Assembly: GCA_004194705.1 (NCBI GenBank)
Contig: SADC01000158.1
Span: 62,001-126,000, forward strand
Reading direction: 5' to 3'
From: Ditylenchus dipsaci
Taxonomy: Eukaryota; Nematoda; Chromadorea; Rhabditida; Anguinidae
Length of the DNA stretch: 64,000 nt
How positions within the stretch are numbered: the first letter of the stretch is position 1; each line of letters opens with the position of its first letter. Position numbers and translations under genes: made by a program. A model generated the notes under the pieces. It searched no databases. It had not been told where the DNA came from and saw only the letters and a list, made by a program, of their open reading frames with translations. Positions 1 to 12,300 of the stretch are shown in pieces.

Positions 1-109
1 GTGACAACGTAAACATACCTGTGCTTTAGGGAACCGGGATAACCATAAAAATACACCGAGTTTTTCGGTCATCTTGCAAAACCTACTTTAGTTGCGTTTA
101 GCAAACGAC

Positions 110-1831
110 TCATCCTTCTTCCAGACTCCAGGTGAAGCACTTGAATACGTGGGATTGCAGAGACCATCTGATAGTAAAACACCAGCTCCTGCAAAAACTT
201 TTTTGACGCGGCAAAATTCGTCTGAAATTTCAAAACCAACCCTGCTATTTGGAGAGCCAGAAACGGCATGGTCAGTTCCTTGGAAGGACTCTGTGAGCGT
301 GTGGATGGCGGTTGGGAATTGAAGGGAAGTGCCTGAAGCAACAGATCCCCTTCTGCTCCATCCTCTTCTGTGGAGTTGCTGGTTGACACATCAAAGTAAA
401 AGAGAGTGTTGCCAGTGGAATATTCGGTGAGTAACCATTGGTCAGCGTGTCGGATAGCTGACCCTCTGTGATACATACGGTGACCCATGATTTTCTTTGG
501 ACTGAAGCCTTGAATGGGTGTGCAAACTGGAATTTTAGAGATCGATAAAACATGCAAGTTTCTGAGGTAAACAACCTTTTTCTTTAAAAATTTTGCGGTG
601 CTTCAACTTGGAAGACAGTTTATGTTTGAAGTGGTAAGATTGGCGGTTGTTGGAAGGCTTGGTGCGATTGTCTTCATGGTCTACTGGTTTTTGGTTGCTT
701 GCCATAGGTCTAAGGGCAAACTTGTCGTGGCAAATTTGTTCCAGCGCTTTGCTCTAAAAAGTTCAGTTAGTAACACGATAGTGCTGCATGAATTTAGGTG
801 TTCAGGTAGTGCACAACCAGGGACTACCCAAAACTTGCATTTACAGTCGAACCTCGGTAACTAGGCATCTCATGGGGCAGGCTATGGGGACCCCAGTTAT
901 TGGGGTTGACTTTACTATGTTTTTATTGCGCTCTGACAGCTAAAACACGCAAATTAAGACATTGGCCATGGTCTAAAAGGTTTTTGATTCTCGGGTGTTT
1001 AACGTTTGTCTTTTTACCAGAGAACTTAGAACAGGTAGAACTTTCCCCTAATTTTAAGTTTCGCCTTAGTCATATTTTTTTTTGTAATTTTTTCTTTAAA
1101 ATATTCTTTTAGACAATGTAATAGATTGGTTAATACAATATTTGACCCTAGTAGCGAATACCCCCCCCCCAACAATTTTCATCTTTTTTACATAAGTAAA
1201 AAGTAGCCAAATTTATGTCCCAGACCCAGAAAAAGTGCATAACACAGTTATTAGTCACAGTTTCCTTAGGCTGGCCTACCCCAAGCCTAAGGGCTAAGCC
1301 TAAACTTGTTGTTTTAAAGGGTAGTTACAGCAATTTTTAAAAGGTCGAATCGTTGGGGGGGGGATGTTATTCGCTACTAGCGCCCAATATTTTTTTCGAA
1401 AACAGATAGAAAGCTTAATTTTATCTTGGTAGAATTCTAAAAATATATATGGCTATATATGCCACTTGCGGTTTGGGGAGGGGGAGATTATATCGCATAA
1501 GCGCCGTTATTTATAATTTCAAACTCACTGAAAGTTGAGTGTACAAAGGAAAATAAAAAGGATGGTCAGTGTTGGTACTTGCCCCTCCAACAAGTGGTTG
1601 TTCAATAGGTGGTGGTGGAGTGTCTACAGAATACTCAATACTTCCTTCCACTGAACGCTTCTGGCGAAACACATGCTTAGTAGTGTCTGTACTCAAAAAC
1701 TCTTTTCTGAGGCTGGAGATAGTGCGCTGCTGGTAAATTATCATGCACACGCCAGCCACCAACATTATATGGTGCATGTTTTTGGTCAACCATTGCAACC
1801 AGCGATTGGGTTTAAGTGAACAATGTCGCAT
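110..1831 (-). CDS. Type II membrane protein with extracellular olfactomedin domain (gliomedin/UNC-122-like), 5' part
   Basis: The ATG is at 1831. Exon 1 (1831-1529) encodes a short basic cytoplasmic head, one membrane helix at about residues 19-33 and a furin-type site RQKR at residues 56-59, so it is a type II protein without a signal peptide. It ends at a GTGAGT donor in phase 0. Exon 2 starts after TTTTTAG at 753 in the same phase and carries a hydrophilic stretch, then olfactomedin-like blocks: KGCLPQ, YSTGNTLFYFDVST (about 400), SFQGTDHAV (about 265) and RVKKVFAGAG (about 190). Reading them together needs one-base frame changes near 560 and 330. The exon end is unclear, about 110-130, and the gene leaves the window. 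Known for the family: gliomedin and nematode UNC-122/COF-2 combine a type II anchor, a furin site, collagen repeats and an olfactomedin domain, and act at neuronal or muscle surfaces. No Gly-X-Y repeats are visible here. Assignment by motif only. Confidence 0.55.
1138..1389. mobile_element. Palindromic MITE with CTAGTAGCGAATA ends, copy 1
   Basis: The ends form an imperfect inverted repeat: CTAGTAGCGAATA followed by a C-run at 1148, and a G-run followed by TATTCGCTACTAG at 1368-1380. It lies in intron 1 of the olfactomedin gene. A second copy in the opposite orientation sits at 37590-37852. No coding capacity. Confidence 0.65.
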
Positions 1832-2228
1832 TTGAACTGTAACAAATAATTTATTTACGATCTAACTACAGCGGTAAAGAAGCAGAAGAAACACATTTTT
1901 ACATAATTGTAAGGCTTGCGACAAAAATTTATTTTTTCTATTCTTCCTAATTCCACAATAGCCAAAGTTTAATAAAAGAGAAAGGAGGGGACAATGACAG
2001 ACTGGACTTGCATCTCCCATGTCCCACAAAACGAGTCTCATTTGGAGTTATTAGAGCTGTAAGGGAAAGGCCAAAAAGTCAGGCTAATAATACACAACAA
2101 CCCATGAATGACTACTTTTTATTTAATTAAATTAGTCTTTGCCATTGTCCAGATCATTTAGGACAGTAGGGATAGACAAACAGAACTAAATAACATGACT
2201 TTTGGTCTTTTATAAATGGTCAGTTACA

Positions 2229-2432
2229 GGGATGGGACGGAATAATAAAAAAGTCAGAAAAAAATTCGGAACCGGGGAAAAATAAAAAACGGAAGTCGGA
2301 AGAAAAAAGATGCCGAAAACCGGAAGAAACTCGAAAAATCTGAAAAAAATTTCTTACAAATTTCCGAAATTTGTCCATTTTTTCAGATATCGGAAGACTG
2401 AAATCGGAATTCAGTCCTATCCCTAAGCAGTT
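2229..2432. mobile_element. hAT-like MITE with AGGGATGGGAC ends
   Basis: The left end AGGGATGGGACGGAA matches the inverted right end GTCCTATCCCT. Flanks TCAGTTAC (left) and GCAGTTAC (right) are a possible 8-bp target duplication with one mismatch. The interior is A-rich with repeated CGGAA words. No ORF. Confidence 0.5.
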
Positions 2433-3531
2433 ACATTTAGTTGAATCAAATAAACACAGTGAATTCGAGGCATGTGCAAAAGTTGGTCTGACCGATTTTT
2501 TTTAAACACGGGCCGTACACATGCCTGGGGGATTTACATAAAAGGTGACGATGGAACAGTCTTGAGAAACGATATACTGGAAGACTATTGAATACACAAA
2601 TCTATTAGCCTTCAATACCATAATAGACTTGCTAATGCCCAGTCAGCATGGCCAGCTAAATAAACCGGAAAGCGATAATTCTTTCCTTCAAAGGGGTCAA
2701 CCTCGCACCTTATGCCAGGCAACTGGGATATGCCAACCAAAGACATAAAGATGGGCAGATTATTGCCGTTATTAGTGAGTGTGTGTGAAAAGCGAACAAA
2801 AGATTCACACGCTCAACTAATCCATCAAATAGAATGGCCACTGTTAATCCAAATGTTATTGTTTCAAAGTTAAATGGGCGGACATAATCCCGACACCAGC
2901 ATGGATTTAAAGCTTTTGGAGTGTCAAAAAAAGGAGTACAGGGTCCGACGCTTGTTTTCACACATAACTTTTCGTTATTTTACCCAATATTTGCATTTTT
3001 CGAATCTTCGTAAGAGCATGGGAAAACAAGATGACATCATGCGTGCATCTATGAGCAAGTAAAAACCAGCCGAGTATTAAAGCTTAAAGACAGATATAAA
3101 TTAGCCCATTTTCAATAACCATTGATTTACTGCTCAGCTCTGCATCAGCATATGCTGATGGGTCAATTAGATCATCTTATATGTATACAAGTTGGGCACA
3201 TTCGCATTGGGCTTTACAGGTTATTAGTTTTTAAATAAGCGTTTTACTAAAGATCAGTCAGTTTCTAAAAATAAAATTTTCCGCGTAACAAAAGCAATCC
3301 AGCTAAAACCACTGCGATAGAAATATTCAGCACAAAAGTGGCCTAGAACAAACAGGAGTTACGGTCAGCCTTTTTTGTGTTAATAAAATGAATACTAACA
3401 CACTAACAATACAAATTAATGAAACAAATATTAAGCAGGCGAAACAGTCGCGTTGACACAAAAGTATGCTTTGCGAAATAAAGACGTGCTTTTAAAGAGA
3501 ATAATAGTAAATAATTACGACGTTATGCAAG
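2433..3531. other. Intergenic, no supported gene
   Basis: AT-rich sequence with only short ORFs that have no recognisable motif. No clear inverted repeat was seen. The tRNA gene follows. Confidence 0.5.
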
Positions 3532-3614
3532 GCCAGCTTAGCTCAGTGGCAGAGCGATAGGCTTTTACCCCTATATGCGACCTATTGGCCGTGGGTTCGA
3601 CCCCCACAGCTGGC
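3532..3614 (+). tRNA. trnK-UUU: tRNA-Lys (UUU) with a 12-nt intron
   Basis: The cloverleaf can be drawn completely. The acceptor stem GCCAGCT/AGCTGGC has 7 of 7 pairs, the D stem is GCTC/GAGC with a GG-containing loop, and the T stem is GTGGG/CCCAC with loop TTCGACC. The anticodon stem is ATAGG (3557-3561) with CCTAT (3581-3585), and loop C-T-TTT-A puts anticodon TTT at 3564-3566. A 12-nt insert (3568-3579) sits between positions 37 and 38, the standard place for nuclear tRNA introns. A and B boxes (TAGCTCAGTGG, GGTTCGACCCC) are good, and a T7 pol III terminator is at 3619-3625. The intron carries a second CCTAT (3570-3574) that could compete with the real stem strand. Confidence 0.85.
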
Positions 3615-3618
3615 TTCA

Positions 3619-3625
3619 TTTTTTT
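3619..3625 (+). terminator. Pol III T-run terminator of the tRNA gene
   Basis: Seven T residues begin four bases after the acceptor stem ends. Confidence 0.7.
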
Positions 3626-3706
3626 GAATACAAAAAAATCTCATTCTATTTAACTCATTTACAAGAAATGTAGATGGCAGAAAACTGGTCAGCTTGCTGT
3701 TTCTTG

Positions 3707-3900
3707 AAAGGGCAATGGTTTTGCGCGCAGCGGCATGTGCAAAATTTGAATTGGCGGGGGACACTTATCTTTCGTCTAATGATGTACTCTTTCGAGTCAC
3801 TCGAAACGACTCGAAAGAGTACACTGATAGACGAAAGAGAAGTGTCTCCCGCCAATTCAAATTTTGCGCACATCGCTGCGCGCAAAAAACATGGTCCTTG
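3707..3900. mobile_element. Palindromic MITE with AAAGG-CATGG ends (family B)
   Basis: A near-perfect hairpin. The left arm has TTTTGCGCGCAGCGGCATG and TTGAATTGGCGGGGGACAC, and the right arm reads the complements back to CATGGTCC. The middle holds ACTCTTTCGAGTC. A full second copy is at 51519-51707, and right halves occur near 41100 and 46605. Several related elements are flanked by TTAA. Confidence 0.75.
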
Positions 3901-4892
3901 AATGAAGAAAAGGAAAAGTTGCTTCGAAACAAGACTGATACCGTACAATCGATATTCCAAACACCATCAAGTCAAATCATCCATGCAGGTTATTCATGCA
4001 CCATTGCACAACCCACGCACTGCGAGCAAAACTCTGACGCTGAATTGACAAATGATCCGGACTAGATTCGGAAGATCAACCTAGACCAGTAATATGGAAC
4101 ATTGAATTTTCAAGCTCTAGCTCTGAAATTTCAAAAAATACCGCTTTGGCTCTGCTCTGAGTTTTTCAAAAAATTTCTCTAGCTCTTGATCCGGTTCTGA
4201 GTTCTTCAAAATTTTGCTATGACTCTGTCTCCGTGTTTACATCCGGCTCTTAAATTTTTAGGGTTTGTTTTTTTTTCTCAGCAAAGAAATTGCGTTACAG
4301 CTGAGCTTCATTTGTAAAATTAAATTTGTCTGAAATTACGAATTTGGAAGACATGTTAATAAGGTATCGTTCCCAAAGAGTTATTATAAAGTCAAATGGA
4401 ATTAGTTTCAGTCTGTCCTCAGGTACGCTGTATTGTCTGGTCTTTTTGTTATTTTACCCCCGTTTATGAACCGGAAAAGTGCCCAATTTTTATGAGATGA
4501 GAGAGGTCATTTTATACAGAATATTAAACTGAATACGAAAAATTATGGGGTAAGTCTCCCGTCTCCTCGAAGATTCGCGCTGCAATTTTTATACTCCAAG
4601 ATTTGAGCCTCATTTTTTTGCATTGCAAGATTTGCGACACAAGATTTTTAATGAAAAAATTGCAGAGTTTTCAAAAACGATTTTTTGATAGCCCTCAGCA
4701 GAGATGAGATTTTGTCCTTTTACTTTTTGCGACTTTTTGAAGAAAAACTTTACTTTTCGGCAATTTTACCTGAAGTTAACTTTTAGAGTTTGTCTCATTC
4801 GGTAGCTAAGTTTTCGCGCATTTTTTTAATGAAAATCTCACTTTGAAGTTCGAAGTGTAGCCATAAAACGCGATAAATTTACAAGAGTTTTC
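3901..4892. other. Intergenic, no supported gene
   Basis: AT-rich. A loose CTCTGA/TTTCAAAA word repeats over 4100-4260. No ORF with a known motif. Confidence 0.45.
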
Positions 4893-5700
4893 CATCTCTT
4901 GTACGACGTTTCTTGTCCGTATCTGGTCCCGCATGGAAATCGATGGAAATTTCCGCATGGAAATTTCAATTCAAATTAAAACACATTTGAAGGTTGCTGG
5001 TTCAAATTCCTCTGGCCGCAAAGTTTATTTTTTTCATATTTTGTCAGTGATTGATCTGAACATGGTTCTATGGTTCTACTGCAGAGTCCGCTGCCGAAAA
5101 ACAGCTTGGTCCCCCCTGTTGTTCGTAATGAAAATATTCAAAATGAAAATATTTTTTATGATAAAACAACAGGGGGGGACTAAGCTAATTTTTACAAAAA
5201 ATAACAGGGGGACCAAGGTGTTTTTCGACAACGGACTCTGCAGTAGAACAGCCTTTATTTTACGATATAATGCATATCACCTTTAAAATAAAGAAAATAT
5301 AGCTTTTTTTCATTCCGCTCATTTCCCAAAGATGATATTGATTTTCTAGACTTAGAACTGAGCAGAAAACCTAGTAAAAGTTTTTTTTATCATAATCTCT
5401 TCAGAAACTGGGTAGCTTGACAAGTTTGACCTAGCAAAGAAAAGTCATCGAAGGTTGAAAAAAACAGCACTAGTGATTACCTAGGTTTGGGCTGTAACTT
5501 AGCTCAAGTAGTCGTGCGCCTCTGCGCTTAAGTTTTTGTTGTGCTCCCAAGAGCCTTAGAATAATTTTAATTCCAAACTCGGAAAGAAAATGTCAAAAAA
5601 ATAAACTGTGCGGTCAGAGGGATTCGAACCACAAACCTTCAAATGTGTCTTAATTGAATTAAAACGATTTCCATGCGGGACCAGATACGAACAAGAGATG
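4893..5700. repeat. Inverted pair of tRNA-like (B-box) repeats around an inner hairpin
   Basis: The outer arms match in inverted orientation. The left CATCTCTTG...TCTGGTCCCGCATGGAAATC (4893-4945) is mirrored at 5665-5700. Each arm carries a pol III B-box-like block, GGTTCAAATTCCTCTGGCCGC at about 4998 and, on the minus strand, GGTTCGAATCCCTCTGACCGC at about 5630. Inside is a second inverted repeat (5075-5252) with ends CTGCAGAGTCCG and CGGACTCTGCAG around CCCCCCTGTTGTT. A tRNA 5' half was not found, so this is tRNA-like sequence, probably SINE-derived, and not a tRNA gene. Confidence 0.5.
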
Positions 5701-5752
5701 TGAACCATCTCTTCCCTCCCCCCTTAAGCAGGTTTTCGTTTAAAAACCATAC

Positions 5753-5920
5753 CTGTTGATGAAAATTAACGACCATTGAACGATTTCCGTTGAACGAGCT
5801 TTCAATGAGGCTTCTATAATGCCTATCCTTCTGCCCTCAGCGTGCATTGTAAGAATGGACAATAGTCCCTCAGCTGCTCCAGATAAAGCGGGAATTATGA
5901 GTATGTCGAGCGCAAGTGTT
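5753..5920 (-). CDS. Isolated internal exon of an unidentified gene
   Basis: On the minus strand an open stretch of 55 codons lies between acceptor TTTATTAG (exon starts at 5920) and a strong donor AACAG/GTATGG (after 5753). The peptide has LDILIIPALSGAAEGLLS, then HAEGRRIGIIEASLKAR and EIVQWSLIFINR. Its composition and flanking splice sites look like real coding sequence. I do not recognise the family. It lies downstream of the synaptotagmin-like gene, which has its own polyA signal, so it is probably a separate gene whose other exons are lost among the repeats at 4.9-5.7 kb or are off-window. Confidence 0.4.
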
Positions 5921-6209
5921 CTAATAAAACTCTCTTTAGTGCTTTTTTCGCTGTTATTAAATTGTTCTTCGTTGTAGGAAACAAAAAGATTAGAAAATTC
6001 ATACTTATGTAGTAGAGGTTGTTTATATCTATTTCAACCCCTTGAAATTTTTTGAAACTGTCAATCGAAAATGGATTTACTTCGGAAACCTCACTCAAAA
6101 TATAGGGGAAGCGGGGTGTCTTCTATTAGAAAAAAACGATAACTCGTGTTTGGCGTTCACTTTGCATCAAATCCTTCATAAATTTTTTCTTTATTAGATG
6201 ACCAATAAA

Positions 6210-6215
6210 TTTATT
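6210..6215 (-). promoter_or_regulatory. AATAAA polyadenylation signal of the synaptotagmin-like gene
   Basis: AATAAA on the minus strand about 180 bases after the stop codon at 6391. It is the first such hexamer in a sensible position. Confidence 0.5.
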
Positions 6216-6390
6216 AATAGTTTAGCACTGGTTAAAGCACGATAAGATTCCTCTCTCACCCAACTTGGCAACATCAAGTCATATATTACAAAAATAACAA
6301 CAACAACTATTTCCTGAATCCATTCACGCCCAACCACCTGAGTCTCCCACCACCTTGCTAAAAAGGCAATAGCAAGCAAGTTTCTGACCA

Positions 6391-9300
6391 TCAACCATCA
6401 GCAGCAGTAGTGTTATTGTCCTCTCCATCCGACTGCGTCTCACTCACATGCACATTCGGGGCGTTCTGCCTGTTGCTCTTTAGATGATGACTGCCCTTGT
6501 ACTCTTTGCCTATGTTGCCTATGGTGTTTTTCCACTGCTCCACCTCCGACTTATCCATGGCTAGTTCGCCCAAATAAACTGAGCCGATCACGTCATCTCC
6601 AGTTACAGATCTACAAATACAACAAGTTGTTAAGTTTCCTAATAATCAGATTAAATTTTAGTCATTTATTAATTCTTGTGCTCCACTAACTGACCTGGTT
6701 TTTAGCTTGGGCGAATGAATTTTTTTTTAAAGAGTATAAAAACACGAGGGCTAAAACCGAGGGCTGAAAAAAAGGAACAAAAGAGAGAAGGTCTCTGTTG
6801 ATGCTGTCATCCTTCGCTCTGGCCTTAGGTATCTTCTCTCTTTTGTTCCTTTTTTTTCAGCTCTCGGTTTAAAATTAGTTTTTTTGAAAATTGGTTTTGT
6901 ATTACCGATAATTAAAAAAACTTATATTTAAAAAAAATCTTGTGAGGAACTATACTGATATATACTTAAAGTTGATTAAGGGGTTTCTCATGCTGCTAAA
7001 AATCCAAAATAAGCTTAGGAAACAAAGTATGTTTTTAATTATTGTTAATGTTTGTTAACGTTTTTTAAGTGTTTCACAACTGAATTCGGTCAATTAAAAG
7101 TAGTCAATTATTATGACTACAATAAGCCATAAACTTTTAATTGGCGCACAGAAAGAAAGAGATTTAGAAAGCCCTTTGGCAGATTTCATCGCTCCAATTC
7201 TACTAATGGCATTCATGCTTTAAAGGGGTTATATAGACGCATATTTCATTATTGGCTTCATTCCAAGAAACACCCCGCAGCTAGTGAATACACAAGGGGA
7301 GGGATTAGCTGAGCCATAGACAAACTTTTTTGAATGAAAAGTTTACCTTGAGAGGTCATGCACTGATATAGTTATTTTAGTGTGTTGCAGATCAGAAGGC
7401 TTGGTGGACACCAAAAACATCACTGCTTCCTGCAATAAAATGTGTTATTATAAAGGTTAAATTTTTTAACAAATTAACCTTGTAGACTGCATTTGTAGTA
7501 GATTTGAGCACTCTTGAACTTTTTGTCTGGGCAGGAGATGAGCCTTGAGATAGAGTGATCCGCACACACACGTCTAAATAAATGGATTGCAATGGCCAAA
7601 TAAATAATGAAAATCTTAGGGTTTTCGGAAAAATTTTAGGAAACTTTTTTTTAATGAATTATTTTTCTGACTTCGAAAAATATTCAAATTTGAGTGCCGC
7701 TATATCGACCTTCTTACCAGGAGCTCCAATGATACCCCATTTGGGCAGGTCATCCACTTTGATCAAGTTGATAGTCAACCTTCTGGCTTCTTTTTCAATA
7801 GAAGTGGTCAGGTATATTTTGCCCAGTTTCTGAAATGAACATAGCTAGGCTACAAAGCGGCATAAGTAAAACCAACCTTGCTAGTAACCGAAAATTTTAG
7901 CTCCTCTATTATTTTGACCTCTTTTTTGGTGTAGAGCTGGGTGAGATCTTTCAGTGGCACAAATATTTCTCCAATTTCTGCAAACAGTAATTTTTTAAGC
8001 TAGTCAAAATATTGGTCAAAATCAGTGTAAAACACTATTTTCGGTAGAAGACTAGTTTTTGTTAAAAAAAAAGTCAGAACTAACCAGAATCTTTTGCAAT
8101 TTCTGGGCACTTTGATGGAGCACCTCTATGCTCAACATTTTGGAGTCCAGCTCCTCTGTCGTGATATTGTCAAAAAAGAATTCCTGAAAAACCCAAACAA
8201 ATTAAATTAGATAGACAGAAAAGAGAGGTGCAAGCCAACCTGATTGAAGACAGCATCCCTGCCTCTCTTGACCACACTTAACTGTTTTTGTTTAGTGCCT
8301 GGCTGGATGTTGACTTTGCAAAAAGGCTGGATCTCCAGTTCTGGGCGTAGCTCTCCGGCCAAACCTGAACAAGATGAATTGATCTTTTAAGAAAAGTTTC
8401 ATTTATGTATAAAGAGGATGGTATGAAAAAATTCTGTTTTCAATACGTTTTCGCATAATATCTACATATTACCACCCCCGAAGTCTGGTTAAGCCAATAA
8501 GTAATTCGATAATTTGAGATTTGTTTTCCCTCTTTTGCCCCAGAAATTTGTTATGAGAGAGGCTAGAAAAGGGGGTTAATTAATTTTATTCCAAACCCTA
8601 GCAGATTTACGTCATAATGGCTGGTTAAATGACGACAGCTTGGGTGGAGCGAGCTGGATGTGGTCAACTACAGCTTTATGCTGTGCCCTTTCGATAAAGT
8701 AGTAATACTGGATCCTTCCGGCGGAAGTGCTTGCAGCACAGACAGCTTTTCCCTCTTTGCAATTACACCCTCTTTTATAATTGAGCCAGGAGAAGAGAGG
8801 AACAAAAACTAATTTGTGTTCTGAAAAAGGCATCTAACCAAAAATATCGCAAAAGTCCAAAAACTAGCTTGTCAAACCAAATCGTTCTATAAATTCATCA
8901 TGAGTACCACTATTCCCTATAATAAGCGCACACTCCCAACTTTTCAGACAATACAATGGCAAGTCTTACAATTCGTCCAATGTATGAGCTTTTTGTGTGA
9001 CTTATCAGAAAAATTATACTTTTTAAAAAAACGGAGTTATTATAAGAAATATTACCTTCAATTTTGAGAACAGACACTCTCAGCCGTTTGCGAACAGGGA
9101 AGTGTTGCAATGTGCAGTGGATCAGACCCAATCCCTTAGGTCTAGGCTCATTTTCGGCATTCTGCCATGAAGAGGAAGCGGAAACAACCGCAGTAGTAGC
9201 TGAGGAGGCAATGGCAGGGCAGCAGAGTCCTGGACGGAGTATGAGGAATTGGAGGACAGGGAGCAACTTGTAGCTGCGGCAGCACCCCCGTAAAGTGAGG

Positions 9301-12300
9301 GGTCCAGTCCATGAACACGGGCATCCATGCAAGCTGCACCTGATGCTGCTGCAGCAGTAGTCATTGAGGACTCGTCGAAGTCACTGCCTGATTTACTCCC
9401 GCCGTTGCAGTTCAACTGGAAATTTTTATCTTTAGAAAATTAAAAATCGGGGGTTTAAACGATACAAAACTGATTAAACATTAGGATTTACTTTAAGTTG
9501 AATGCTTTCTTTTTAAGTCCACAATTTTTTTCACCAATTATATTATCCATTCTAAGATTAATAACACCAAATAACAACATCGCAAATATTCTGAATTTTG
9601 GGGTTTTGTGGAAGTTTTTAGGAAAGAGTTTATAAACGGAAAAATAATTTCATTTGATATCCACTTATTTAAAAAACTATTTGAAAATTACATTAAATTT
9701 AATCAAACTTGAGAAAAAAAACTGAACAATTCACACCCATCTATTTGAGCCTCTAAAAAATCTAAGGAAAAATTTGAACTGGAATGGGATTGTGTTCGTT
9801 TGCCAACCCTACAACACATATAATTAAATTGATTAGTGAAGCTAGCTCCACAATTTATCTAAGCAGCAAGCCATAGGGTAAAGGGGCCTTCCAAACAAAA
9901 GAATGGCCGTGGTAATACCCATACACCCGCCAGTAAAATGCGTGTCTACCACCCACCAACCCATAAATGAAAGCAAAAAATAATCGACTGAGCAGCAGGC
10001 TCGCTCACATCAATAGGGGGGGGCTGAATTGGTCAGGAGGGGAATCATTTGGTGGTCTTGCAGCTTCAGCTATAAAACAGCAGCCCCCCCATTAGAGGGA
10101 GTGATATTTAGTGTCAAGACAGGGGGGATTACTAGCAGCAGGCCAGGAGTATTAAGCCATTCCTGAATGGCTTAACCACCACCAATAGCACTATTAACCA
10201 CTCACCGAATTTGGTGGGTGGCGGAACTTTTGAAGCCATGCGGAAAACTTTAGAGTTTCTAAGTAGAATAATTGGCGAATGATACCTTTTAGGCAATAGC
10301 ACCAGCTGCTAGTCCTCCTCCTCCGATTTCTTTTTCTTTTTTGCCTAATTATGTTGTTGTTGTTGTTGTTTTGAGCAATTATTGCTGGAGCTTAAGTTTC
10401 AGCACTTGTAATGTTTTGGTTGGTTATCCAAACAACAATTAATTAGTTGAAAAAAGGGACTGGTGCGTGTTATGCTTGTTGCCTAATCGCAGACGATATT
10501 TCACCAACTTTTTAAATCAATTTTCAGCAAACAAAAATGTTGGTCTTATTGTCAAGTCCAGTCCAATAACTAAATAATATAGCAGTCATAAAATACAAAA
10601 AAAACACAGAGATGGGAGCAAGGCAAATAACGGATCAATCCGACCGAAAAGCTGAAATGTTTATAAAATTTATGAAAGCCAACCAATTTAAACAAAAATC
10701 AATAAGTTTAAGGTTGTGTAATACTCAACACTCGAAACTCGATTTTTTAAAATTTTGGTACTATTCCATTGTACCCGCCTACCGCGTAAATAACTCTGGT
10801 ATGCATGTTTTTTCATGCATCCAGAGTCACTTTCGAGTGATTTGTGTCTAAGGTATGTGGGTGTGCGCATCTCAACTCCAAGCCCCCAAGCACCCTGCGC
10901 CCCCGAAGGGGGCGCAGGGGGATTGAGAGTTAGAGATGCGCGCACGCACTTACCTTAGACATGATTCCGAGAAGTACACTTGATCATAAAATGCATGTAG
11001 AGTCTATTTTTGCCACGGCCCGAGTTGAAAAACATGGTAAAGCAGCCAAAAAAGTGGCCCCTGTGTTATTCCCTTCCCTCCCAATACAGCCCCTTAACCC
11101 TTTTAAAAATGTTATTCTGGTCCTTTTATGGCAAAATTATTACATAAAAATGGTTTTTGAGTGCATATAAAAAAGTTGGTTTGGGGGGGGGTACAATGGA
11201 ATAGCGGCAAAATTTTTATCTTTTTGAACTAAAAAACCTCAAAAAAAGAAATGTTCAGGGCGTAAATCTATACAGTCAAAGCTCTATATAATGATCACCC
11301 CTCATAACGTTCAGCTCTATATAACGTTCACCTGAGGTTGGTCCCCAGGGTGAACGTTATATAGAGCTTCGACTGTATACCGTATTCTCTCTGATGTAGA
11401 ATTATCGTAAGAACTAAAAATACCAACGGCTGTAAGTACTTTCCCCGCCAAATTATTCTTTTACCCTGTCGAATCGTAAAAATTTGTTTCTCTGAAGTAC
11501 TTCTTTAATCTTTTCTTTTAATTTTTTAAAAGTTTTCATATCAGCGTGTAGCCCTGGATATCAGCTTTCTAACGAGCTATCAACTTACTTACTGAAGTTT
11601 TTAAAAATTAATAAAAAAGTCTATGTATAGCCCAGTTTTCTGAACAATTTGTTCCATACAAATTTTTTTTTCTCGTAGTTTTTATAATCTTAGCAAGTCA
11701 GTTGATAGCTTGTTAGAAAGCTGAGATCCAGGGCTGAAGATCCGTGGCATGAAACTTAGAAATTAATTGAAAACTTTCTAGGATAAAAACCAAGTTATAA
11801 AATTTGACGGGATACAAGAATAATTTGACGGGGTAAAACAATTTGAGCCAGTACCAACTAAAAATGGTACTATAATTGCAAGCAATAATGATCCGAATAG
11901 TTTTTACTTAAAAAACTTCCATACATACCGTATTTCCTCTAATATAACCACCCCCTAAATTCAAAAAACGTGTTTGTGGCGTTGTGTTTTGACCCACTTT
12001 TCGATCACTTCTCCCAAGCAAGTTACTACTCCTTCTGTAGCTCATCTCACTGGCTACAAAATGGGTCATAACTTGCCTGAGAGAAGTGACGAAAAAGTGG
12101 GTCGAAAACGCAATGCCAAGAACACGATTTTGAATCAAAGGGGGTGGTTATATTAGAGAAATACGGTATTAAGATGCATTAGAAGCGCTTGTTGTTTAGT
12201 CTAATTTGTTTGACATTTAGCCTTTAATCTCTCCAAAAGCTGGCCTAAGTATAGATTAGTCACAAAGAGGGATAATAGCTTGTGTGTCATCCTCTAAAAA

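Noticed and set aside
598..864. Plus-strand ORF of 88 codons
   Set aside because: It is antisense to the hydrophilic linker of the olfactomedin exon, which has a matching splice phase on the minus strand.
5608..5650. Possible tRNA gene on the minus strand (B box GGTTCGAATCCC)
   Set aside because: No matching 5' half, and the T stem does not pair; only tRNA-like.
8612..8833. Minus ORF with GRIQYYYFIERAQ, first read as the start of C2A
   Set aside because: The true C2A start (LGLIHCTLQHF) joins in phase from 9056 to 8364, so this ORF lies inside that intron and has no fitting donor.
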